DNA from: Nereocystis luetkeana | Taxonomy: Eukaryota; Sar; Phaeophyceae; Laminariales; Laminariaceae | Assembly: GCA_031213475.1 (NCBI GenBank) | Contig: JARUPZ010000035.1 | Span: 3,090,953 to 3,154,952 of the forward strand | DNA length: 64,000 nt | Direction of reading: 5' to 3' | Position numbers and translations under genes: made by a program | Shown: in pieces, positions 46,723-53,500 of the stretch | How the letters are laid out: each line of letters opens with the position of its first letter | How positions within the stretch are numbered: position 1 is the first letter of the stretch | The notes under the pieces: model-generated | Seen by the model: the letters and a program-made list of their open reading frames with translations, nothing else | Databases searched by the model: none | What the model was told of the DNA's origin: nothing

Positions 46723-46727
<5 letters not shown>
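29938..46727 (+). CDS. Arg/Ser- and Gly-rich SR-like protein, 5' partial
   Basis: Multi-exon gene; the protein family is not recognised. Exons: 29,938-30,027; 31,502-31,582; 33,779-34,733; 37,607-37,963; 39,660-40,795; 42,558-42,967; 45,844-46,727 (stop TGA). All introns are GT-AG, and intron phases at the six junctions (2, 2, 0, 0, 2, 1) all agree. The total is 1,304 codons including the stop after the first split codon. Order of the protein: RS domain with RSRSRSP and a run of ten Arg; Gly/Ser stretches with GKDYASMAS twice; SP-rich segment; poly-Ala and poly-Gly; a KRPRSPEAVEMELDEGSPSP segment; Gln/Met-rich stretch; C-terminal amphipathic helix (VALKAEFLELHDMLLES ... EVLKLQLDQLMLL) likely to form a coiled coil. 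RS domains are known from splicing factors and their partners, so a nuclear RNA-related role is plausible but is inference. No RRM or kinase domain is visible. The start codon lies upstream of 29,938 and was not identified. Confidence 0.75.
30061..30322. mobile_element. Degenerate GATCTA-rich MITE in SR-like gene intron
   Basis: Starts CACACCTCGGACGGACC and contains AGCATGATCTACTGGAG, AAACAGATCATGCGCGG and AGATGGCTTAGATCGTGATC. More diverged than the other copies. Confidence 0.5.
30510..30665. repeat. GTGCCGGTTG-family repeat without MITE (empty site)
   Basis: CTGCCCGCTATACGTGGTGC, ATCGCTTGGCACAGATGGGG, TTAACCAGCGTGGCAG and GGCGCATACCGGCACTATAG align with 8,806-9,035 but lack the 96-bp MITE present there. 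Confidence 0.8.
31250..31450 (+). repeat. Pyrimidine/poly-C tract upstream of SR-like exon B
   Basis: Almost pure C/T for 200 nt. It includes CTCTCTCTCCCCGCCACCC, which resembles the poly-C-tailed repeat at 61,980. It lies 50 nt upstream of the exon at 31,502 and probably serves as its polypyrimidine tract. Confidence 0.6.
31502..31582 (+). CDS. SR-like gene, exon B (poly-Arg, Ser run)
   Basis: Acceptor AAAAAGTAG|G; one base completes the AG-G Arg codon left by exon A. Encodes ERA, then ten consecutive Arg codons of mixed type, then SRSLSSSSSDSSS. Donor TCCAG|GTATAT, phase 2. Confidence 0.72.
31595..32500. repeat. GTGTAACGCTCGT minisatellite, left block
   Basis: About 900 bp of imperfect 10-13-bp units such as GTGTAACGCTCGT and GTGTAGCGCTCGT. 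It lies in the intron after exon B. ORFs on the minus strand (ERYTRALHTS-like) are products of the repeat and not genes. Confidence 0.85.
32504..33205. mobile_element. 702-bp TIR transposon inserted in the minisatellite
   Basis: The left end CGAGCTGGGCCAGCCATGAA and the complement of the right end CGAGCTGGGCTAGCCAAGAA match at 18 of 20 positions. Similarity of the two ends continues inward (GGACTTGAAA at about 110-130 bp from each end). Each end is flanked by TA. The undisturbed array sequence GCTCGTGTTGTAGCGCTCGT at 33,431-33,450 shows the probable target. The interior is AT-richer than its surroundings. A 68-codon minus-strand ORF (32,736-32,942) has no recognised motif. TA duplication suggests a Tc1/mariner-type element. 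Confidence 0.8.
33215..33610. repeat. GTGTAACGCTCGT minisatellite, right block
   Basis: Continuation of the array beyond the inserted transposon, with units such as CTCGTGTGTAGCGCTCGT. It ends about 170 nt before the exon at 33,779. Confidence 0.85.
33779..34733 (+). CDS. SR-like gene, exon C (Gly-rich)
   Basis: Acceptor CCACAACAG|T completes AGT Ser from exon B. Begins SSSGSRGSSRRRSSNHSGSR, then Gly/Met-rich and long poly-Gly stretches. Two GKDYASMAS repeats (coded at about 34,060 and 34,219) and an SSYADQARD variant form a recurring tyrosine motif. Poly-Gly is coded by (GGTGGC)n at 34,454-34,520. Donor CAG|GTGAGC, phase 0. Confidence 0.78.
34734..37520. other. Intron of the SR-like gene, largely unassigned
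   Basis: Apart from the ATT microsatellite I see a GGCTCGGGCTTAAACCCGAG-type palindromic stretch at about 35,410-35,430 and several T runs (36,330-36,970). No other exon is supported. Confidence 0.45.
35196..35262. repeat. (ATT)n microsatellite
   Basis: About twenty ATT units with one CAG interruption near 35,247, in the intron between exons C and D of the SR-like gene. Confidence 0.9.
37523..37600 (+). repeat. Poly-C-tailed repeat forming the 3' splice region of exon D
   Basis: TTACGACCACGGCAATGCAT, GATATCGAGTGTA, then a C run and CT-rich sequence to GCCGTCAG. It matches the conserved end of the poly-C-tailed repeats at 1,360, 62,440 and 63,010. It provides the entire pyrimidine tract of the acceptor at 37,600/37,606. 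Confidence 0.75.
37607..37963 (+). CDS. SR-like gene, exon D (SP-rich, charged)
   Basis: Acceptor TCACAG|ATG (a second AG at 37,599-37,600 would add Ser-Gln in the same frame). Encodes GSPRASSKPPTPTSVSVSSL, then Arg/Gln/Glu-rich sequence. Donor CAG|GTCAGT, phase 0. Confidence 0.72.
39105..39330. repeat. (GTGGTGGTA)n degenerate microsatellite
   Basis: About 200 bp of GTGGTGGTAGTGGT-type units in the intron before exon E. ORFs over it are artefacts. Confidence 0.8.
39660..40795 (+). CDS. SR-like gene, exon E (poly-Ala, poly-Gly)
   Basis: Acceptor AATCTCTAG|CCT; the TAG of the acceptor is itself an in-frame stop, so the exon must start here for phase 0. Encodes an Arg/Gln/Glu start, poly-Ala from a GCC run (39,780-39,806) and from a GCT run (39,828-39,882), a Ser-rich stretch, then poly-Gly and RERDRPDSPRDRG. 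Donor GGCAG|GTGAGA, phase 2. Other frames are also open because of the repeats; phase agreement with both neighbours selects this one. Confidence 0.72.
41514..41636. repeat. (CTG)n trinucleotide tract
   Basis: About 37 CTG-type units, with about 28 uninterrupted between 41,541 and 41,625. It lies in the intron between exons E and F of the SR-like gene. Long poly-Leu, poly-Ala and poly-Gln ORFs over it are artefacts. Confidence 0.92.
42558..42967 (+). CDS. SR-like gene, exon F (Gly-rich, Gln/Met-rich)
   Basis: Acceptor CCCGCCAG|A completes AGA Arg. Encodes YNPTPPQPPPLAAAGG, a Gly-rich stretch, KRPRSPEAVEMELDEGSPSP and a run of Gln/Met/Lys (QMQMQMQKQQQMQMHMQKQ). Donor ATTG|GTGAGC, phase 1. Confidence 0.75.
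43197..44055. mobile_element. Complete non-autonomous hAT element with GACCCG repeats
   Basis: An 859-bp element. Left TIR CAGGGCTTTTCGCGGGTCA (from 43,197) and its perfect complement at 44,037-44,055. Perfect 8-bp target duplication AAAATAAG at 43,189-43,196 and 44,056-44,063. The interior holds two arrays (about 43,215-43,500 and 43,730-44,040) of ~35-bp units of the form TTGACCCGACCCGACC plus CGCGAGATTTTGAAAA, separated by about 200 bp of unique DNA. There is no transposase ORF. Truncated relatives are at 5,230 and 51,868. It sits in the last intron of the SR-like gene. Confidence 0.92.
44170..45012. repeat. Three-copy ~250-bp tandem repeat with a MITE in it
   Basis: Each copy contains CAGCATGGTTGATRGTGCAC, AAACTCCTCRYTRCAGATTC and AGAGAATTTTCCTCGGCGGT (about 44,380, 44,670 and 44,910). 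The first copy is followed at once by the MITE at 44,452. Confidence 0.7.
44452..44547. mobile_element. TTAA-type MITE copy
   Basis: TTAACCCATTTAGAACCGCA ... GGGACTGCAGTTCTAAAAGG then GTTGA. The left TTAA is intact, the right one has one substitution. Confidence 0.83.
45844..46727 (+). CDS. SR-like gene, last exon (coiled-coil C-terminus)
   Basis: Acceptor TCTCGCAG|GC completes GGC Gly. Encodes PYQGDPNRSNNHASHRPG, His/Asn/Gln-rich and Pro/Gly/Ser-rich segments, then a C-terminal helix (VTDRLVALKAEFLELHDML, ending about 15 residues before TGA at 46,725-46,727). The C-terminal 60 residues are the only part with normal, non-repetitive composition, so they are the best query for homologues. Confidence 0.78.

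Positions 46728-46768
<41 letters not shown>
46723..46768. repeat. (ATG)n microsatellite at the stop codon
   Basis: About fourteen GAT units begin at the codon before the stop of the SR-like gene and run into the 3' untranslated region. Confidence 0.9.
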
Positions 46769-48230
46769 GTTGTGCGCTCAACGAAAGTGGCTGAGGTGGC
46801 GGCGGTGTCGCTGGTGGCGACAGCGGTAGACGCGGCGGCGGCGGCGGCAGCAGCAGCAGAAGCAGGAGCAAAGCGTTTGAAGAGAGAAGGGAGAAAGAGT
46901 TGGACCGAGCGCGAGCGCCGCAGCCGCAGCTGAGGCGGCAGCGGCAGCGGCAGCCGCTTGGGGTAAACGTGGGAGATTGGAATGAAGGAAACGGCGGTGA
47001 GGTCTATGGGCACCACGCTGAGCGAGCTAGCGAGCCGGCGCGCAGGAGGAAAGGGGAGACGGGGAGGCATAGCGGTACTGCTTCACGGCGTGTCTCGGGG
47101 GGCGGTGTGGGGGCATGATGTGGCTTTGACTCAGCGATTGGGGTGCAATTTTTTATCTGGAACGAAGGGATGCTTCTGCTCTTGACGGTGCTGTTGTGAG
47201 TAATGCGCGTGATCTGGTGAGAGACCAGATTTTTTTACCAGGGTTAGGGCCGCACCCCCCCACCCCCCGATCACCTTACCTCTCCCGTCTTCTGAAGACC
47301 AGAGGGGTGTGATTGCGCTTTCCGGAGTTGGTTAATGCTTGGAAGGTTGAGGCTGCGGGGGTCGGGGACGGGATGAGGCGGGGGGGGGGGGGGAGGACGG
47401 GTGGCGGTGGTCGTGGTCGTGTCATGTGTAGTCTTGCGCCTGTTCGGGTGATGACGACTGGTTGTCTTGTCTGTCTGTGCAGGCTGTGTGTGTAGCAAAA
47501 CCCGCCGGCGGGATCTTCTGCTCCGGGCTGTTGAAGAGTAGAAATGTAAAAGGTTGCGATCACGACCCGTAGACAAACGAAAACGAAGATTTATTTTGAA
47601 GAGAAAGCACACACGGCGATAGGGAGAGAGAGGGGGAAAGAAGTAACGGGATGACAGGCAGACACGCACGCACGCGCGCCTGTTGCCTCTCCCCTTCTCC
47701 TCTCCTCGAGAAGAGAAGCGCACACGGTGCGGAGAGAGGGATAAAAGGGACGGCAGACTGGCAGGCGCGCATGCGGGCGCGTTTGTTGCCCTCCCCCCCC
47801 CCCCCTCCCCTACGCTCCCCTTATTTTCCGGATTTCCTCGCTCACGGGTTGCGCCTTCGCTGTTATTTGTGCGTGTGTGGTCGAACTCCTCCTTGGGTTT
47901 GCTACCAACGGTGGCGATCAGTATTGTCGTTGCTTTTCATTCGGTGAACGTGAATGGATGTGGATGTGACCGTTCATATTCACAGCGACAGACTCTCCAC
48001 TCTGCTTACCGCTGCTTGTTGGAGTCGTTTATCTACCCCGCCCTTTCGTCGTGCTTTCTTTTGACGAAGGGGGACATCTATATGTCAGGTACCCGGCATG
48101 ACGGTGGGTCGCGCTTGTTATACCTCGTCGACTTTTCGCCCCGTTGCATGGAAAATGCACGGAAGTTTCCAAAAAGGAGCTCATCCGACCCCCCCCTCGC
48201 GCGCCTTGATGTTTTTTTTTTTTTTTTTTT
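46769..48230. other. 3' flank of the SR-like gene, no further gene
   Basis: Contains poly-C/G tracts (47,255-47,275; 47,380-47,394; 47,792-47,806). No second gene is supported. A 313-codon ORF across 47,683-48,624 runs through a T run and a tandem duplication and is rejected. Confidence 0.45.
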
Positions 48231-48234
48231 TTTT

Positions 48235-48350
48235 TCCATCCCATTCATTATCTTCGCACATCTTCTTCTCTCTCTCCTTCCAACTCGTAACTCAGATCCG
48301 GGGTCACATAGCAGGCTCTTCTCCCCCCTTCCCGCTACGGTACGTGTACC
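48235..48350 (+). repeat. AACTCAGATCCGG dispersed repeat, plus copy
   Basis: Nearly identical over about 110 bp to the reverse complement of 10,085-10,200. A T run of about 24 precedes it at 48,210-48,234. Confidence 0.8.
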
Positions 48351-48381
48351 AATACCAAGCGGGCGCTGCAATCGCCACGCT

Positions 48382-48659
48382 GGGCAGAAAGTAAGTGCAG
48401 AGGTTTGGGAACAAATTTTCCTGGAGAGGGGCGCAGCCCCAGAAAAGGTATTTTCCAGATTGTTCCGAAGCGTGTCAATTGTTAATTCTCTCGTTCGGGT
48501 CCGCTTAGTTCACTCGCTGGGGGCAGAAAGTAAGTGCAGAGGTTTGGGAACAAATTTTCCTGGAGAGGGGCGCAGCCCCAGAAAAGGTATTTTCCAGATT
48601 GTTCCGAAGCGTGTCAATTGTTAATTCTCTCGTTCGGGTCCGCTTAGTTCACTCGCTGG
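48382..48659. repeat. Perfect 139-bp tandem duplication
   Basis: The block starting GGGCAGAAAGTAAGTGCAGA (48,382) is repeated at once from 48,521 with no difference I can see over 139 bp. The identity means a recent event. It has no recognised gene. Confidence 0.92.
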
Positions 48660-48804
48660 GGAACCCCCCTCGATTTTTTGATTATCGAGCTTCGGGTGTC
48701 GGTCCTGGCCACAATGCGACGCAAAGATCCGCTCTTCCTCCGTTGGGCATATTTTATCAGCCTCTTACTGGCCGATCCTCAGGAAGCGCTCGAGCAAATT
48801 TCTC

Positions 48805-49092
48805 ACATCGATCAGATCACGATCTAGATCGTCTACGAACGTTTTCGTAATTTAATGTTGTGCACGACCTGTACAAATTTCAATCATAATACAAGTACAG
48901 ATAGATCCAGTCCAGGGAACATGCTGTAGATCATGCAGATTACACGGCTCCCAGCCGGCAACATGAACTGTTAGATAATAACTACCTTGGTACCTGGTAC
49001 AGCATTAGTGCAGATCGGGAAGGCATCTTCCCTGAAATATCTAAATGACCATGAACGGAAGCGGGGAGCGATGATCTGTCCGATCTGTGCAA
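48805..49092. mobile_element. GATCTA-rich MITE copy
   Basis: CAGATCACGATCTAGATCGT ... CAGCCGGCAACATGAACTG ... GATGATCTGTCCGATCTGTG. A GGTACCTGGTAC motif interrupts it near 48,984. Confidence 0.7.
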
Positions 49093-50523
49093 ATTTTCAG
49101 CTCTTTAGGCGCCGTCTGTGTCTCTGCGATAACTGCAATTGAGTCGGCAGGGCGTGAACCCTCTCTGCAAGTCGACCAAGGCGCCTACGTACCCCGCTCC
49201 GGGGTAAAGAACGAAGAAGACGAGCTACGAGTATGCTTCGTTTTCGAGTCTGTCTGTGGTCACGGAAACGCTTTAACATAACTCCACGGCCTAAACTGCT
49301 GGCCACCCCCTCCCCCTCCTTATGCCCCCCCGCCCCCCCCTCGGCTCCCAGGACCGCTTGAACCACTCGTGCCTTCACTGATGCATGCAGTCTGTCCTCG
49401 TTCGTGCTTTCTCGCCAGGCTGCTGCTTGCTGCGAATCTCGCTTATAATTAATTCGTTCTATGCGTCCTTGCAATAAGATAGGAGCATTTTTCTCCCCTG
49501 TATCCAGTGCTCCTTACGAACATGGCAACCGAAAAGCTGGAGAAAGCTTCCGGGAAGAGGATGGGCCCGTGTATGTTTTCTCATTACATTTGCCCATCCT
49601 GTTAGAAGCATATAATATGGAGCAAGGAAAAGAGCTCTTATATTAATAATGTGAAACCAACACTGAGTGATCAAGAGTGATGAGTAAGACAATCCGCACA
49701 GCAGAGTAGTCGGACCCGTCCCATACCGCCTCGTCGCATTCTCAGAGTAAGCGTTTTCTGGCGCGAACAATGAGGTCTACGTAATGGTATTAGGCCAGGT
49801 GCGACTATTTATTATGGGTCTTACGTCTTGCTTCTCGGCTGTCAACCGCGAGTTGCAGCAGAGCAGGACCAGGTACGAGTATGATCGTACAAGTACAGCA
49901 GACCGAGTAGAAGGTTCGCTTAAAAAGGAAATACTAGACTCAAGATGTGAAATACGCAACAATTTCACGCTGGACTTGTTTGAAACCCAGCGGTGTGCCC
50001 CTGCCCGTTCCCTGATAGTCGGCAAGAGTTTCGACTCCTTCATATGTACCGGCTACGTCCTGTTGAAGTAATTGTGTCGTCGTGTCGTCGTCACCTCGTC
50101 ACCTGTGATTCGATCAAGAATCAAGCTATTCGATTCCGCCGCGTTTTTGAAACGTGTTTTTCGTGTTTGGAGTTTTGACTCTCCCCTGTCCCCTGTGTAC
50201 TTTTTCGGTGTCCCTTCCTCTACCGCTGCTACTGTCTCAGCTTCTTGGCCTTCGATCCGCAAAGTCTCCCCTTAGCTTTGGGGTATCATCGGGTGCTCCC
50301 CTCTCCTATTCCCCTGTCTGTCTTACCCAGAGAGGCCACATCGAATCATGAAAAACCTCTTGTCAGGGAGTTCGATGTTAAGAGCATGTTTACGGGACGT
50401 ACGTGAATTGGTGGGGCAGCTCGTGAGGGCGATCCTTCCCTCAACAGACTTCAACCAACCCCGCCTGCCTCCCCCGCTCTCTCCTGGTCAACCTTGTGGC
50501 TACGCTGACCTCCGAGCCGAACC
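49093..50523. other. Upstream region of PGK
   Basis: No gene recognised. The last 120 nt before the PGK start are C/T-rich with no TATA box. The promoter cannot be placed from sequence alone. Confidence 0.4.
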
Positions 50524-50583
50524 ATGATGTTTCGTGTTTGCTGCCTCACGCTCGGCGCGCTCGCCGCCGCGGATGCCTTTGTG
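50524..50583 (+). CDS. PGK: PGK exon 1: signal peptide
   Basis: Encodes [21 protein letters not shown] basic residue is followed by a hydrophobic core and Ala-Asp-Ala before the Phe that marks the plastid-import motif. Donor TTTGTG|GTGAGA, phase 0. The intron falls two codons after the predicted cleavage site. Confidence 0.85.
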
Positions 50584-53500
50584 GTGAGAGCTCTATGCAT
50601 GTTTTCGGACTGGCATATCTTCTTATGTACGTACAGCAGTGGTGCCGCAGTCAAACGGGATTAAAAACTCCACCAGGGGGGGCGCGAGTGTGCTTCGTCT
50701 CTGCTTTGCTGTCGACATAGGAGGGCTGGCATGCGGTTTGCGAAGGGTGGGGCGTCTTGTATAGCCGAGGCCGTGCTTTTGAGCTTCGAGTGCAGTTCTT
50801 GTGTGTTCACTAATTGAGCAAAGGTCCGCGTGCTGTGCTGCTGCTGCTGCTGCTGCTGCTATGCATTTACTTGAACGTGATAATTATCTTCCCTCGAACA
50901 ACAGGATCTAATGTAGAACTGGCTCTCTCGTACGAGTACCACTGGACCAGGTCTGTCTGTCGCACGGCTGCTGCGCAGTGCAGGCAGGGCCACTGCACTT
51001 TCGGCGAGGGTGCGATACGTCCCCAGGGATGCCGGCTAAACACGCAAGGGCAGCCCTTATCCGCCAATACATAAGAACATTACGAAACGAAACATGTGTC
51101 ATGTGTTCAGGGTTGCTGCGCACTGGGTCTGGTATTTGAAACAAGGAACCAGAAACAGGAGCTCGGGATTACGGACAAGGGCCAGCAGGACAAGCAGAGT
51201 TCAGTCACCATCGATCAGTCCAGCTACCCTCCATCCGCCAACCACTCTCCTGAACAATTTCCTGTTCCCTCGTATAGAAGACACCATACCATGCCGGTAC
51301 GAGCACATCCCACCCGCCAGCCCTCTCAACACTCGGCATCCGATCAAAGAACACGCTCAACATGGTATGTTCTAAATAATGGTATACAGGCGGTCTACGC
51401 GTATATGTACCAGGTATTGATATACCAGAGGTAGAGCACACCCAGTCTATGTTTCGCAGTGACGTGCTTCTGTTTGCTCTACGGCGGCACAGTAAGCACC
51501 ACTGCCGCTGTATACGGACTGTATACCCTGGACGAGGCCATATAACAGCCGTATTATCAATAGTGCGCGCGATCAAAAGTACCACACACAGTTTGCAAAG
51601 ATGGGTTTCGGCGAAATCCTCGAGCTCATCACAACGGTTGATTTTATAAATAGAGGTGTGTTGAGCAACTTTTTGTCCGTCACAGCAGTAGTAGCGGTCC
51701 ACGGAAACGAGAGATAACACTTGTGACAAGATGATAAAAATAACAACCCTTCCCCCACCGGACGAAATTATCCAAGCTTAAGTTCTCGACAACAGGGAGA
51801 GTGCAGATGCCGAGCGGTTCGTCTGTCTGTCCATGGAAAGATCTTGAGTTTTTTTTTTCAAGTTTGTTGTTCACGGGTCATGACCCGACCCGCGGGTGGG
51901 GTAACGAGGTCTTCAATAACTCACGGGTCGGGTCGGGTCGGGTCGGGTCGGGTCGGGCCGGGTGACCCTATTCGACCCGATCCGCGAGTGTTGACCCGAC
52001 CCGTAAATAGGCCTGGGATTTTTCCAATGCCGCCGTTATGCATACCACGCTGTCCCGAAATATAGTGACTATTTGTGTCAAAATATTCAATGTAAACTGT
52101 ACTTCGATTTAGGGACAGAGTGGTACAGCAGTGTCATAGCCTACAGAGTAGCCATCGAGAAAACCCCGTTCTTGCAGCCCCACCCCCGTTTCTGGGGACA
52201 AAGCGCTCGAAGTTATTTGACCAGCATAATTTGCAGTAATATTTATAGTAACCAATCGATGCACTTGGAGGCGTTTCGTCGGCGGCGGATGCTTCGTCGC
52301 TGTGTACTATTACGGGGGACCATAGTTAATAGGACCAAATATTGTTCGTTAAACTGGTTGAATATATAGGTGTTTATGTATACCATAGGTCCTATTAACT
52401 ATGGTCCCCCGTATCAACAGTAACTGCTGTGTGATCGATCAAACCGTGAATTCTAAAACAGGCGCCGCTTGCCTTGAAGTCCGGAGCCTGCTCGGCGAAC
52501 AGCAGCCCAGCGGCAGCCTCGTCTTGCTCGAGCAGGGCGAGGGGGAAGGGGAAGGGCGCCATGGCCATGGCGGCGCAGGAAGAGCCGTGGTTCGACGAGG
52601 CCAAGGCTGGGGTCCTCATGGACCTGGACGACCTCGAGTGAGTAAGCAATACCGGCGCCCCATGTTTTTGGGGCAAAGTGAGCTGACACATCAGACAGAT
52701 CATGATCTATCTGTAGGTGATCTAGTTCCCCGCCTGCCGTTGTGAGAGGTTGTGCAGGATCTACATAGTACACAGGTCCAACCCAGGAAACATGTGCTCC
52801 AAGTAGATAATAGATCATAATAGGTTCAGAGGGGAGGCGGGTCCCACCCGGCAACATGAGCTTCACCAGCAGATCATACAGTGTCGGGAATAGGTCTGCC
52901 TTGAAAGATCTACCTGGAAGATCGTGAACTGTGGGGATCGATGATCTGCCCGAGTTGCGTCTGCTTGAAATAGGGTGCTGCCGTCAACTTGTGTGCGTTA
53001 GGATGAGAATTGGGCAATACACGACGATAGATGATCTCGATCGTCGGACGTAGATTAGGCTTCAGGCAACTCGAAAGGGTATCCCTATTTTTTGCCGGCG
53101 TCAAAATTGCAGTAGTATGAATAACTCACATTTTATAGTTTTTGCGGTGTTAGCTGCTGTGTAGCGCTAACATGCGAAAAGGGGTTTACTCGTTACGACT
53201 GCTCGTATTTACTTACGAATGGTAAGAACTGCAGTAGAGCAGCTGTTGGGCTACGTACTTTGAGTCACGTTAACTCCTGTTTGTAAGCAGGTATGTTTGT
53301 TTGTTTTCTTGAGTCACGTTGACTGTTGTTTGTGAGCAAGCATGCAGGCGTGTTTAGTGTGCTCTTGCTCGTGACTCGTGGCACGAGGGGCATATTAAAA
53401 TGGCAAATGTCGAGATCCAAGACACGCCCGGGCAAACGAACACCCCCTCCCCAGTCAGAGTCGATGGGGGGGGGGTATGCACGAGCTCGTGGCGCCATTC

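Larger units (their letters stand above)
50584..52461 (+). other. PGK intron 1, mobile-element rich
   Basis: 1,878 bp. Contains a short CTG run (50,840-50,862), a GACCCG-type hAT fragment (51,868-52,008) and a TA-type MITE (52,310-52,413) that ends only 48 nt before the acceptor. Confidence 0.8.

Noticed and set aside
46101-46871. 256-codon minus-strand ORF opposite the last SR-like exon
   Set aside because: GC-rich antisense frame; the plus-strand frame joins in phase to the upstream exon and ends in a stop, which the antisense ORF cannot match.
47683-48624. 313-codon plus-strand ORF between the two genes
   Set aside because: It runs across a T run, a dispersed repeat and both copies of the 139-bp duplication; no domain or splice evidence.
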